Source: Reclinomonas americana ATCC 50394
Taxonomy: Eukaryota > Jakobida > Jakobea > Jakobida
Length of the DNA stretch: 55,699 nt
Direction: 5' to 3'
Assembly (NCBI GenBank): GCA_048213135.1
Contig: PS015069.1
Coordinates: 91,198 to 146,896, forward strand
The notes under the pieces were generated by a model, which had not been told where the DNA came from, made no database searches, and saw only the letters and a program-made list of their open reading frames with translations. The position numbers were made by a program, and so were the translations under genes. Shown here one piece after another: positions 45,142 to 55,699 of the stretch (positions within the stretch are counted from its first letter, which is position 1; each line of letters begins with the position of its first letter).

Positions 45142-47646
45142 ATGGAGACCGTTCCACTGCGCATTCTCTATGCCACACAGACGGGCAAGGCATGTCTGTC
45201 TCTCTTTCTCTCACACACTCTCTCTCTGTGTGTGCGTTGAGGCTCACCAGTGATGCAGGCGCGCGAGGTAGCTTCTCGTGTCTCTCGCGAGGCCCGACGA
45301 CGTGGTTGCGCAGCCTCTCAAGTCGCACCTGTCTCTCTGCGTGACTATGACAAGGTCTCTCTCATCCTCCTCACTCACTCTGTCTCTCAGTGAGCAGTGA
45401 CTGATGATGATGATTGATGCATTTTGTTATAGGCGCTATTGGTCGATGAGAGCATTGTGGTGTTTGTGTGCTCGACCACTGGTCAGGGAGAGGTGCCCGA
45501 CGACATGAAGGCAAGCTCTTACTCTGCCTCTCACTCACTCACTCTCTCGTGGCAGCAGCATCTCATGCCCGCGACTGCTCGTTTGTTGACAGAGCTTTTG
45601 GCACTTTCTGCTTCGTCGCGATCTGCCTGCTGGTTGTCTCTCGCGAGTGTGTGTGGCCGTGTGTGGACTCGGCGACTCGTCGTATGCACAGTTCAATGCC
45701 ACTGCGCGACGATTGGAGAAGCGACTGGAGCAGCTGGGAGCACAGATCGTTGTCGAGCGAGCAGAGTGCGATGAGTTGCATCCGCAGGGGTGCGTGGACG
45801 ACTGCGTGTGCGAGAGACGGCGTTGTGTGTCTGGGCGTTTGACAATGTTAATGCACATAGAATTGAGGGCTCGTTGACGCCGTGGTTGTCGCGTCTGTGG
45901 TCGGCAGTCTCGCAGCGGTTTCCGGCGTGTCCGCGCTATCCGGTGATTCCCGACGAGGAGCTGTTGCCGACGCGGTTCACTGTGCAGAGTGTGGCGACGC
46001 CGGATCATGTGGCATCGCCGTCTGAGTTGCGCTGTGATGGGGACAAAGGGGGGAAGGTGGGGGAGGAAGGTGCTCATTTCGCGCAGACTGTTCGAGGACG
46101 CTGTGCAGTTGGTGCGACGGGTGTCGGCGCAGCGCATCACGCCGGCCGATCATTGGCAAGATGTGCGGCATGTGGTGTTTGATATTTCCGGTGGCGATGA
46201 ACAGGAGGAACCGCTGTTGAGGTGCGCTTTTTTTGTCGCGGTGTGTGCGCTCTCTCTTGATTCACGGGTGATGTGTGAAGATATTCGCCCGGTGACGTGC
46301 TGGTTGTGCACGCACCCAATCCACCGGCGCTTGTCGATGCGATGCTGGCTCGTCTCGGAGCTGAGTTGGCCGAGACGCCAGTCACCATCTTGTCGGCGAG
46401 TGGAGGTGAGTGGTGCACTGCACACACTGTCTTCCCACACGCTCATACTTACCGGTGACCCAGCTGGCGCACTGTTCGCGGGCGCTCCGGTGCTGCCGCG
46501 CGATCTGTTCACGTGGTGCCTGGATCTGGCGGGTGTGCCCTCGCGCTACTTTTTCGAGGTGGCCTCGCACTTTGCGCAAGACGAGCGCCAGCGGGAGCGA
46601 CTGCGTCACTTTGCCAGCGACGACGGTGTCGACGACATGACACGGTACGCGAGGACCGAGAAACGCACCTATGTGGACGTACTGGACGACTTTGACTCGG
46701 TGCACATGCCACTGGAGTACATGATCGAGTGCATCCCTTCGCTGCAGCCGCGTCCCTTTAGCATCGCCTCCAGCCAGCTGGCGCATCCCACCGAGATTCA
46801 CTTGTGTATGGCCGTGGTGCGCTACGAGACGCCGTTCCATCGCAAGAAGGAGGGGCTGTGCTCGGCGTGGTTGGCGAGCGAGGATGTCAGTTGCGTCGAA
46901 TCGTGTGGCGAGGTAGAGGCGGTGGGCATTGTGTTCACTGTGTGTTGTGGCATAGACTCGGTGTATGTGTCGGTGAAACGCGGTGCATTTGTGTGGCCCG
47001 AGCCTCTCCTGCACACGCCACTGATTCTGGTGGGACCGGGAACCGGTTGCGCTCCATTCCGCTCCCTCTGGCAGCACCTCGAGGTGCTGGAGCGTGAGAG
47101 CGACGGTTTGCAAAAAAAGGGGGGGTGGAGATCTAAGGAGAGGCTCTCCCGGTCGCTCACACACACACATGCCCGACACACACAGATCGACCGCGCCCGA
47201 GTCGGCGCCACTTTTACTTTGGCTGCCGCAATCGCGACAAGGACCGCCACTACGGTGAGGAGCAAGACAGTGTGCAGGCCGCGGGCGTGCTGGAGACCGT
47301 GCGTGCGGCGTACTCTCGCGACTCGCCCGACGAGGAGCCCACCGGCGGCGTCTACGTGCAACACCTGATGAAGATCGACGGAGCGACACTATGGCACCGA
47401 CTGCACGACGAGGGCGCCTACCTGTTCATCGCAGGGTAAGACGGAAAAGCGACAGCCTTTTTTTCAGCAGCATCTTTGTCATTGCTGTTTTGTGTGTGCA
47501 GGTCCGCGGAGAAGATGCCGCGCGACGTGCTCGCCGAGCTGCGACGCATCGTGCAGCAGCATGGGGGCATGTCGGAGGCTGAAGCGGTGGCGTATGTTCG
47601 CCGGCTGGAGGTGCAGAGGAGAATTCAAATGGAGACGTGGACGTAG
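45142..47646 (+). CDS. NDOR1: NADPH-dependent diflavin oxidoreductase 1 (NDOR1/Tah18)
   Basis: Tah18/NDOR1 passes electrons from NADPH via FAD and FMN to anamorsin/Dre2 for cytosolic iron-sulphur cluster assembly. It starts METVPLRILYATQTGKA at 45142, 84 bp after the WDR82 stop. The FMN-binding flavodoxin domain shows IVVFVCSTTGQGEVPDDMK and GLGDSSYAQFNATARRLE. The FAD domain shows LIPS-type QPRPFSIASSQLAHP and KKEGLCSAWLAS. The NADPH domain shows LILVGPGTGCAPFRSLW, VYVQHLMK, and AYLFIAG joined to SAEKMPRDVLAELR. It ends VAYVRRLEVQRRIQMETWT, the family's characteristic C-terminus. About ten short introns interrupt it. The stretch between the flavodoxin motifs (45510-45650) has several possible splice choices. 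Confidence 0.9.
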
Positions 47647-48398
47647 AGTGACATAAGAGAGAGAGAGAGAGAAGGAAAGGTGGACGAAGAATACAGATAA
47701 GGAGAAGGAGAAGGAGGGAAGGGGAAGAAGGGGAAGGGGAAGAAGGGAAGGGGAAGGGGAGGGAGAAGGGGAACGATGAAGGGGGAAGGAGGAGAGGGAA
47801 AAGAAGAAGAAGGTGGTGCAGCAGGAGAAAAAGAAGGAAAGGAGAAAGGCTGCAGTAACTGGGGATAAATTGGCTAGTATTGACCTCGTTGGCTGGAACT
47901 GAAAGAGGGGTTGGAAGAACGCTGTGATGAAGTCTGAAGGATGATTGGGAACGCAGTGGAGAGTGCAGGCAAGTAGAATCGTGGACGAAAGAAGAGGACG
48001 AAGAAGGCAGATGGGAAGATGAGAAAGAAGAAGGCGTTTGACACCCATTCTGGAACTGCAACGCCAAGCTCAACAGAGAGAAAAGTCTGAGGTCTGTGAA
48101 GCTTGACTGAGAATGCAGAGAGGGTGCTCGCAAGGTAGAACTGTGGACGAAAAGACGGCAGACGAGAGGAAGACTTTACGAAGAGAGAAAAGTCGGCACG
48201 GAATGCAGCTGCGCTGAAGTCTGAAGAATGCTTGAAGGAGTTGACTTCGCCGGCCAGAACTGGTATGCATGAGTGAAAGACGGGAAGGAATACAGTGCAA
48301 AATCTTGCAAACAGTGACTGACTTGGGCTGGAAGTGACAACTTGACTTCAAAACGAAAGTCCTGCTGCAATACAACACATTGACTCGAATGAGCGAAG
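47647..48398. repeat. Polypurine tract and degenerate tandem repeats
   Basis: 47650-47860 is an almost pure purine strand (GGGAAGGGGAAGG). From about 47880 to 48398 there are diverged copies of a unit of about 170 bp with shared words GGCHRGAACTG, GAAGTCTGAAG, GGGAACGCAGTGGAG and GTGGACGAAA. No coding frame is convincing. It runs into a 153-N gap (48399-48551). Confidence 0.6.
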
Positions 48399-48551
48399 NN
48401 NNNNNNNNNNNNNNNNNNNNNNNNNNNNNNNNNNNNNNNNNNNNNNNNNNNNNNNNNNNNNNNNNNNNNNNNNNNNNNNNNNNNNNNNNNNNNNNNNNNN
48501 NNNNNNNNNNNNNNNNNNNNNNNNNNNNNNNNNNNNNNNNNNNNNNNNNNN
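48399..48551. other. Assembly gap (153 N)
   Basis: Lies between repeats 3' of NDOR1 and the CT-rich tract preceding the first visible RINT1 exon; the RINT1 start codon is probably in or beyond it. Confidence 0.95.
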
Positions 48552-48555
48552 CGTA

Positions 48556-48737
48556 CGTCGTCGTCTCGTCTCTCTCTCGTCTCTCTCTCTCTCTCTCCTC
48601 CTCCTCCTCCTCCCTCCTCCTCTCTCTCTCTCTCTCCTCCTCCTCTCCTCTCTCTCTCTCTCCTTCCTTCTTCTCCTTCCCTCTCTCTCTCTCCCTTCCC
48701 TCCCCCCCTCTCTCCCTCTCTTCCCCTCTGCGTGCAG
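48556..48737 (+). repeat. CT/CCT microsatellite at an intron 3' end
   Basis: About 180 bp of CTCTCT, CTCCTC and TCTCCCTT ending in GCGTGCAG at 48737, the 3' splice site of the first visible RINT1 exon. Confidence 0.8.
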
Positions 48738-50499
48738 TCTGGCGACGAGGGCGCCGTGGGCACTGCAATCGACAGTGCTGCCGTGGAGGCACTGCGCGAG
48801 GAAGTCAGTCAACGCGCTGTGTCGGGCATCGAGAGTCTGTATCAGCAGACGGCGGCGGCGTTTGAGAGTGTGCTGCGGTGCGCGCTCTTTCCACTCGCCT
48901 TCTCGTACCCCTCCTTATGTCTTCTCATGCCCTCGTCTGTGCCAGTGAGTGTGAGGATCAGCCGAGCGCACAGGCATCTGGATCATCGGCATCGTCGCGT
49001 AAACCCTCTGCGCCTGCGTCGTCGTCGAATGCGGGAGGATCGTCGCCGGCATCGACTGCGAAGCTGCTGGCCAGCATCTTGCAGTGCTTGCTCCTGTTTC
49101 GCGATCTGCCGCTGTGTCGGTTGCTACCGGGCTGGGAGGAGACGCGCCTCGGGCAGGGTGTGCTGCACAAGTTCAAGTTGCTGGTGAATCGGTGCAAGAC
49201 CACACTGCGTGGGTGAGTCGGCTCGCCTGCGTATGTGTGTGGTTTGGAGTGTTGACTGGTGCGCGCGCGCCAGTGAGTACCTGCAGCAGCTGCAAGACCG
49301 CGGATGGCCGAGTGCAGCGGGTGAGGCCGACGCCGATGACGATGTTGCTGTGGCGGCGGCGGCGGCGGCAGGCGCCAATCGTCGACCCAAAGCTGGTGCT
49401 GCGGCTGCTGCTGCTGCTGCCGCCGCCGCACCGACAGCCGATGCGTCATCACTGCACCAGACGTATGCGCTGCTGGCGCGCCTCGACATGATGTTGCGTG
49501 GGTATTTCGCTGTGCCTGCCTGTCTTCTCGCTCACTGTGTTTTGTCATGCAGTCGCGTGTGGTGCGCACGGCAAGTTCACCCGAATGCGGCACTCTGGCA
49601 GTTGGTATGCTCGCCGCTCAATGTGGCACCGGGCGCTCACATGCCACCGTCATCGTGGCGCGTGCTGGAGACGCTGGTGGATGCGGCACATGTGCGCTTC
49701 GTGTATCACTTTTGCTCGGGTCGACAGACGGCACGAGCCGACAAACCCGAATGGCGTTTCACGTTTTTCACGACCACTGTGGAGCGACTGGCACTGGCCG
49801 CTGCGGAGATGCAACGAGCACACCACTTGTTGCCGCCGTTGTGCGTGCGCAAGGCGGCAGACGACAGCGGTGCGGAGGAGACCATTGTGTTGGAGGAGGT
49901 GGACTTGCTGGTGAGCAACCCTCCTCTCTGTTTGTCGACTTGATGTGGTGCTTATTCCTTCCTTTGTGTAGTTTGAGTTCATCAACGCGTGGATGAAGCG
50001 CGTGAATCCACATGTGGTGGAGATTGCCGAGGCGGTGCTGCACATGCCACCGACTGCGGACGGTGACGACGGGGACTCGCCGACGGCACTCTTCATGCAC
50101 CTGGTGCACGAGAGTGTGGTGTTTACACGCGGTCTCCGCTCAACATTTGGCTACGGCGGCACACCTGTGGGTGTGCAACCGGAACGACTGACCCCCCTCC
50201 ATGTACTCACGACAACGGCGACCTTGCGCGAGGCGTGGCACGACTTGGACAAGCAGCGTTGCGTGGTACTCTCTCCCCGCACCGCCTGGCACTGTTTCTC
50301 AATCGCACTGCAGGTGCACGCACGCAAACGCTGACGAACCTCGGCGCCGGTGATGCGTGGGAGCCTGCGCACAATCGTGACATTCAGCCGGCAATGCCGT
50401 GCCGTTTTGCCACGCAGTCCAGTGTGTTGCTGGACGCTGCTCTCGGTACGTGTTCCACACCAACGAGAGAGTACTCGTGCAGCTTCTCTCTCTCACTCA

Positions 50500-50538
<39 letters not shown>

Positions 50539-51603
50539 TGTTGCTCATTGCCGGCGAGCAGAACGATACGCCGACATTCCGGACCCGGTGTTCGCCGACG
50601 ACCTGGTGCAGGCGGTGGTTGTCGATCCACTCAAGATTGTCGTGCAAGCGGTGCGTGTGGCAACGTGTTTCTTGCTCCCCTGTGCATCATCGCTCACTTG
50701 CCGTGTGCGCAGATGGCGCGCAAGCGCGAGGAGGCCACTACGGTGCCGTTCGCCGCATTTGGGGCGCTCGGCTCGTGGCAGCGGGCTTTGACGTGGTTGT
50801 GTGCGGTGACGAATTCGGCTGCTTACTTGTCGACCAGTGTGAATGCGGCGTGCGACACTCTCAGTCTCCATCATCCGGTGCGTGCTATTGGTTAGCTGCT
50901 ACATGACACTGAATGCTGATGATGCAACAGGCCTCGGTGCCGGAGCTGGAGGCCGTGGCCAGCGTGCTGTCACAGTTGGCGGAGGAGACGGTGGAGTCAA
51001 TGGCGGCGCTGGTGGGTCGCATCTGCGAGCACACGATGCAGCACGACTACAAGCCACCGCGTCACAACTTTGCCGGCACTGGTATTGTCCAGTGTGGTGC
51101 CGTGTTGCGCTCGTCGGTGGCGCACGTGCAAGAGCACCTGCACGACTCTTCCATGCGCGTACTGGTGCGACAAGCCGCTGCGCGGATGGACGTGGTGCTG
51201 CTCGAGTGCGTGCCACACCCATTTTGTGTGTGTCTCTCTCTCTTGGTTGCCATTGCCTGACTCCGATCGCAGACGCATTCTGGCGGCCGGCGCCATCTCC
51301 CAGGACGTGGCGCAGCAGCTGGCGCAGGAGATGAAGGCACTGGTGGTGTCGCTGTTTTCCGCGCACGCCCAGCGCCCACTCAACCTATTCCGCCGCGTCA
51401 AGGACGCGACGGTGCTGCTCGAGTGCGAGCTGAGCGAGGTCCGCGCGGTGCTCGCCCAGGTGCGCGACCACGAGAAGCACGACGGTGGCGATCTGCACGC
51501 CGCCGCCGCCAATGTGCAGTTGAAGCTCGGCGGCGACACGGTGCGCGTGCGCTCCCTCACCTGGCAGCAGGTGCGCGACTGCTGCTCCCTCCGCATGTCA
51601 TGA
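48738..51603 (+). CDS. RINT1: RINT1/Tip20-family vesicle-tethering protein, 5' truncated
   Basis: RINT1/Tip20 is a subunit of the NRZ/Dsl1 complex that tethers Golgi-derived COPI vesicles to the ER. About eleven exons are visible. An early exon carries the helix EALREEVSQRAVSGIESLYQ. The family core is clear: VRFVYHFCSGRQTARADKPE followed by WRFTFF, FEFINAWMKRVNPHVVEIAE, ALFMHLVHESVVFTRGLRST then FGYGG, LHVLTTTATLREAWHDLD, and late helices with MKALVVSLFSAHAQRP and FRRVKDATVLLECE. This fits the RINT1 pattern (RxRYHFxGxRxTNxxxKPEW; FDxxLRxxYGY). Ala-rich and Gly-rich insertions (about 49340-49445) enlarge the linker. The C-terminus ends DCCSLRMS with TGA at 51601. A CT plus TG microsatellite sits in the intron at 50490-50540. 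Convergent with uS15, 105 bp between stops. Confidence 0.82.
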
Positions 51604-51708
51604 GTGAACGGGAAAGAGAGCAAGGAAGAGACGACTAAGTGACGCCTCCTTTCACATTATTCTTCCCCAGCGAAGGGGAGGGGGGTGGGGGCGAGTATGA
51701 GAGAAAAT

Positions 51709-53298
51709 CTATATGGTGGTGAGTTTGTCGACCAGCGCACGGTACCGCACTGGGTCCTCGACGCGCAGGTACCGCAGCATCTTGCGTCGCGAGTCCACGG
51801 CGCGCAGCAGTCCCCGTCGTGAGTGGACGTCCTTGGTCGCGCGGGAGCAGTGCTCGGAGAGTTGCTTGATGCGGAGGGTCCAGCGGGCGACTGAGTGGAG
51901 AGGGGGAAGGGGATAAAGGGAAAGGGTGAGAGGGGGGAAGGGGAAGGGGGAAAAGAAAAGGATAAGAGAGTCTGTGAGAGTGAAGGCAGGGAGAGACAGA
52001 GAGGGAGAGAGAAGGACAGAATGCATGAGGACGCCTGCAGGCTGCTCACGATGCTAAACAACGGGGGGATTGTGCAGCGAGGGAAAGCGAAGGACTCGTG
52101 AATGTCACACAGCGGCAGGAGTGCAAGAGCAACAAGCACGGAGAGAGAGAGAGAATGGAGAAGAACAGAATGAACGAGAAAGTGCAATGCAGGCAGGGAG
52201 AGTGAAGGAGAGAAGGACTGAATGAGAAGTGCAGCTCATCCGCGATGCCTATTGCTCATGCAGCAGCAGGAGTGTAAAAGCAATAAGCGCGGAGAGAGAG
52301 AGAGAGAGAGAGAGACGGCAGCAAGTGGCCACAAAGATGAAAACGAGGGCGAGGAGGGAGAGAAAAAGAGTGAGAAAGAGAGAGAAAGAGGCAGTGAATG
52401 ACAGAAAAGATGAAACAACAGAGAAGAAAGTGATGGACAACGATGAAATGTCAAGGCAGGAAGAGTGAGGGAGAGTAGGACTGGACGAGACGTGTAGCTC
52501 GTCTGCAATGCCTATAGCTCATGCAGCAAAAGCAACAAGCGCGGAGAGAGAGCGAGAGAGAATGGAGAAGAACAGAATGAACGAGGATGAAATGTCAAGG
52601 CAGGAAGAGTGAGGGAGAGAAGGACTGAATGAGAAGTGCAGCTCGTCTGCAATGCCTATAGCTCATGCAACGCACGAGTGTAAAAGCAATAAGCGCAGAG
52701 AGAAAGAGAGGGACAGTGAACGAGAATGTGCAACGAAGGCAGCAAGAGTGAAGGAGAGCAGCACTTGACGAGACGTGTAGCTCGTCTGCGATGCCTGCAG
52801 CTCATGCAGCAGCAGGAGTGCAAAAGAGCAACACGCGCGGAGAGAGAGAGAAAGAGAGAAAGAGAGAGAAGAAAGTAATGAACAACGATGAGATGAAAAG
52901 GCAGGGTGCGTGTAAGAGAGAAGGACTGTATCAGAAGTGCAGCTCGTTGCGATGCCGTGCTGATACAGCGCAAGTGAAAAGCTCTTCTGTGACAAAGTCT
53001 CTCTTCCCTCCCTTCCCCTCCCTCTGCCCCCTCGCCACACTCAACTCTGCACCTCCGGACTCCCACAATCATTCGGCGCACGCGCAAACCGCTGCACCAC
53101 CTCCCTCATCGCCGCCGCATTGCGCTCCGCCCGCCCCGCCGCCTCCAGCGACAACACCGCCCTCACACTCCCATCAATCGCCGCCAATGCCGATGACTCA
53201 TGTGAGAGAGCGGTTGAGACAACGCGCTCTGCGGCTGCCTCGCTGAGGTTGTAACGCGCGCGAGCCTCGGTGGCCAACGCCGACGAGGAGGTCGACAT
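51709..53298 (-). CDS. Ribosomal protein uS15, probably mitochondrial
   Basis: Two exons seen. Exon 53298-53046 encodes MSTSSSALATEARARYNLSE and later VVQRFARAPNDCGSPEVQ; a 1,155-nt intron (A|GTTGAG to CACTCAG) follows; exon 51890-51709 encodes IARWTLRIKQLSEHC, KDVHSRRGLLRAVDSRRKML and DPVRYRALVDKLTTI. Across the junction the frame gives GSPEVQIARWTLRIKQLSEH, which is the bacterial/organellar uS15 signature, as are HSRRGLL and DPxRYRALIxKL. These bind the 16S-type rRNA three-way junction in the 30S-type subunit. The eukaryotic cytosolic uS15 has a different pattern, so this is the nuclear-encoded organellar protein. A presequence may lie in an unseen upstream exon. Confidence 0.88.
51891..53045 (-). 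repeat. Tandem repeats filling the uS15 intron
   Basis: At least six diverged copies of a unit of about 140-200 bp containing, on the plus strand, GCAGCTCGTCTGCAATGCC, then TAGCTCATGCAGCA and AAAAGCAATAAGCGCGGAGA, separated by GA-rich stretches. Copies start near 52080, 52228, 52490, 52635, 52775 and 52935. No coding signal. Confidence 0.75.
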
Positions 53299-54797
53299 GA
53301 CGCGCCATGCCGCACCTCGTCCTCCGCGCGCGCCACTTGATGTGAGCGGTGGGGAGGAGAGGCACGCCAGTACTGTGTGTGTGTGCACATGAGAGAGTGA
53401 GTGGCAGAGGCAATGAGAGTGTGTGTGCGTGACTTGTGCAATGCATTGTGTTGTGTGATTGAGATGCGTATGTGCGTGCGTGTGAGTGCAGAGTAGGCGA
53501 CAGTGAAGGAGAGTGCGCGCACGTATGTGTGCGACAGAGAGAAGTGTGACACGCACACTGTGCGTGTCGACCAAAGTGCCTCTTCTTTTCTCTCGTCGCA
53601 CACTCGCGCACGCTCTGTGCTAGCCTCACACACAAGTGCACACACATACACACGTGCAGAGAGTGTGCGTGTGAGAAAGAAGTATGACACAGAGTGTCGA
53701 CCAAAGTGCCACTCATCTTCTCTTTCTTTCTCTCTTCTCACACACTCGCGCACGTTGCGTTCTCTCTGTGCTAGCCTCACACACAAGTGCACACACACGC
53801 ATGGGGAGAGTGTGTGCGTGTGAGAGAGAGAAGTGCGACTCACTGTGCGACAAATGCCTTTCATCTTCTTCTCTCCTCGCACACTCGCGCACGCTGCTCT
53901 CTCTCTCTCACACACACACACACAACCTTACACACGTATATGCGCGCACACATGCGTGCAGAGAGTGGCAGCAAGAGGAACCAGCGACCAAAGTGCCTTG
54001 CATTTCTTTTTTCTCTCTCTTCTCTTTTCTCTTTCTCCTTCGCGCTCTCGTCTCTCAACACCACACACATACAGGCGCGTGCACACAGGCGCAGAGAGAG
54101 TGCGCGGCAAGAGAAACAAGTCACAGGTGGTGTCGACCAAAGTGCCTTTTTTTCTCTCTTTCTTTCTCTCACGCTCACTCGCGTCTCTTCTCCCTCTCTG
54201 CACACACACGCATCGCACACACGCGAGAGACGAACCTCGTCGCAACAACATCGATGCCACCGAGCGATGGTCACGCAACTTCAATTGGAGCCATCGATCG
54301 ACCGGGTCCATCACACTACACAAAAACGATCGCGTATCTGCCATGATGATCATCGCGTTTGCCGTGTCGACGATGGAGACGATAATGTGCTACCATCGAT
54401 GTCCGTGCATGCATGCATGGGCGCAGTTGAAGTGCGGAGGCGATCTACCGCGTCGATCGGAGGCACTTTTGCGTGTTTCTTCTTTGAGTGTGTGCGTGAG
54501 AGAGAAGACAACGTGAGGTGCGTTGTTAAATGTTGCCACTGTTTTGCATGTGTGTGTGTGTGCTGTGTGTGAGAGAGCGTGCATGCATGTGTGCATTGAT
54601 CAATCAGTTTTTTTCCGAGAGACAAGTCACTTTCTCTCTTTCTGTCTCCTTCTCTCCTTCTCTTGACTGCATGTGCATTGCCGCATTGACCACTGCCTTC
54701 TCCTTCTTCTCGCGTGAAAAAACTCGCGCTCAATCACGCGCACTTGAGCCCAATTGAAGTCGAAAGTGCCTCACTGTTTTTTTGTCGCACATGTCAG
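53299..54797. other. Divergent intergenic region between uS15 and the HORMA gene
   Basis: About 1.5 kb. The centre (53500-54240) is a minisatellite (separate entry). 54245-54480 is unique sequence rich in ATCGAT and CGATCG words with CATGCATGCATG at 54407-54418. 54530-54790 is T/TG-rich and may contain a 5' UTR intron, with CACATGTCAG just before the HORMA ATG. Frames here are His/Thr/Ser-rich and follow the repeat composition. Confidence 0.5.
53500..54240 (+). repeat. Minisatellite of about 140-bp units with CGACCAAAGTGCC core
   Basis: About five diverged units. The core GTCGACCAAAGTGCC recurs at about 53566, 53696, (degenerate) 53847, 53986 and 54135, each followed by a CT-rich tract, ACACTCGCGCACGC, and GCACACACACACGTGCAGAG. 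Confidence 0.75.
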
Positions 54798-54975
54798 ATG
54801 GCCGCCGCTGCTTCTGCCACCATGCAAGCTGTCCGCGAGAAGACTGCGTCCGCCAGTATCACTGCCGCGCAGAGTGAGACTCTTGTGCGCAACCTCATGC
54901 GCACGTCGATCTCGTCCATTTGCTACCTGCGCAATCTGTTTCCCGACGACTGTTTCGAGGACAAGGAGCTGGCCA
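54798..54975 (+). CDS. HORMA-domain protein (Hop1/HORMAD-like), first exon only
   Basis: First coding exon, from MAAAASATMQAVREKTASAS to EDKELA with donor GTTGCG at 54976. The segment QSETLVRNLMRTSISSICYL followed by RNLFPDDCFEDKELA matches the start of the HORMA domain in Hop1/ASY1/HORMAD meiotic chromosome-axis proteins (pattern SLxLVKNLLRxxISxIxYLRGLFPExxF). These bind chromosome axes and promote homologue recombination and synapsis. The remaining exons lie beyond a long repetitive intron that reaches the window edge. The ATG at 54798 follows a 3' splice-like site; an overlapping ATG at 54791 is in another frame. Confidence 0.8.
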
Positions 54976-55656
54976 GTTGCGTCTGCGCGTGTGCTCGCTA
55001 TATTCTCTTCTTATGATGGGAATGCCCACTCCTTCTCAGTTGTTGTCTTTTCCTCGAGAGTCCTCTTTTCTGCTCTCTTTTTCATCGTTCTCACTGTCTC
55101 TTGCCGCTTCTTCCTCTCATGCTCTTGTCACTCTCTCTCTCTCCTACGTGCCAGTCCTTGCTGTTGGCTCTCTGCTTTTGTTTCTTTCGTCGTTCCCACT
55201 GCTGTAGTTTCTGTCTCTTGCCCCTTTTGGTTGTCCGTTCCTCTCGTGCTTTGTCTCTCCATTCTCTCTCTCTCTCTCTCCCCTACGTGTCAGTCCTTGC
55301 TGTTGGCTCTCTGCTCTTGTTTCTTTTGTCGTTCCACTCCTGCAGTTTCTGTCTGTTGCCACCCGTTGGTTGTCCATTCTCTCGTGCTCTTGTCACTCTC
55401 AGTCCAATCTGCCACTCCTTACTGTGGGCTTGCTGCTCTCGTTTTGTTTTTCATCGTTCCCACTGCTGTAGTTTCTGTCTCTTGCCCCTTTTGATTGTCC
55501 GTTCCTCTCGTGCTTTTGTCACTTTTCTCTCTCTCTGCTACGTGCCAGTCCTTGCTGTAAGCTCTCTGCTCACTTTTCTTTCGTCGTTCCTACTGCTGTA
55601 TACATGTAGTTTCTGTCTCTTGCCGCTTGTTGCTTGTCCGTTCCTTGTCTCTCCAT

Positions 55657-55687
<31 letters not shown>

Positions 55688-55699
55688 CTCCTTCCCTTC
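54976..55699 (+). repeat. Tandem repeats in the HORMA-gene intron, to window end
   Basis: Pyrimidine-rich units of about 130-145 bp, about five copies. Shared words: GTGCCAGTCCTTGCTGTTGG, CTCTCTGCTTTTGTTT, CGTTCCCACTGCTGTAGTTT, CTGTCTCTTGCC, GGTTGTCCGTTCCTCTCGTG and CATTCTCTCTCTCTC. No coding frame. Confidence 0.75.

Noticed and set aside
53500-54240. CRISPR-like array
   Set aside because: Units are diverged, the intervening sequence is low-complexity rather than unique spacers, and the window is eukaryotic.

Overview
The window is nuclear DNA from a GC-rich, intron-dense, flagellated unicellular eukaryote. Nearly every gene is cut by short GT-AG introns, mostly about 50-85 nt, and CT, TG and TTC microsatellites are everywhere. 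A ciliary transition-zone gene (MKS1) and a meiotic HORMA-domain gene suggest a lineage with a flagellum and meiosis. I cannot assign a genus from sequence alone. All splice models below were built by hand from GT-AG sites, reading frame and family motifs.

Layout. 1-4068: 3' part of MKS1. 4144-4503: a DUF962 membrane protein. 4607-7027: two divergent ISG12/IFI27-like genes, one of them spliced from phase-1 symmetric exons. 8079-11873: an animal-type haem peroxidase with a signal peptide, followed by an unidentified gene (12682-14346, +) and a gene with a CBM48/AMPK-beta-type glycogen-binding module (14365-17426, -). All of 8622-17426 then appears again, reversed and a few percent diverged, at 17882-26701. 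The arms meet at a 455-N gap and both outer ends lie exactly at 20-N gaps, so this 18-kb palindrome may be two allelic contigs placed head to head by the assembler.

26722-33303: 3' part of a thiolase ending in the peroxisomal signal AKL, an OTU1/YOD1-like deubiquitinase, a Gln/Pro-rich protein, and a convergent TPR protein, with assembly gaps between. 33549-34351: ribosomal protein eS30, with a 5-nt microexon. 34655-36904 (-): a leucine-rich-repeat protein with a probable signal peptide. 36976-43671 (-): the most striking locus, a continuous series of exons reading MAP3K-type protein kinase, then NACHT/STAND NTPase, then about nine ankyrin repeats. This is an NLR-like architecture with a kinase as effector domain. 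43706-45057: WDR82/Swd2, whose ATG lies 34 bp from the kinase ATG. 45142-47646: the diflavin reductase NDOR1/Tah18. 48738-51603: the RINT1/Tip20 tethering factor. 51709-53298 (-): a uS15 (probably organellar) ribosomal protein. 54798 to the right edge: first exon of a HORMA-domain protein.

A second theme is that the few long introns (0.66-1.2 kb, in MKS1, the CBM48 gene, the unidentified gene, uS15 and the HORMA gene) are filled with degenerate, pyrimidine-rich tandem repeats, unlike the short introns around them. The genes do not form one pathway. They are housekeeping (eS30, uS15, WDR82, NDOR1, RINT1, OTU1, thiolase), cilium and meiosis (MKS1, HORMA), and candidate defence or signalling genes (peroxidase, ISG12 pair, kinase-NACHT-ANK, secreted LRR).
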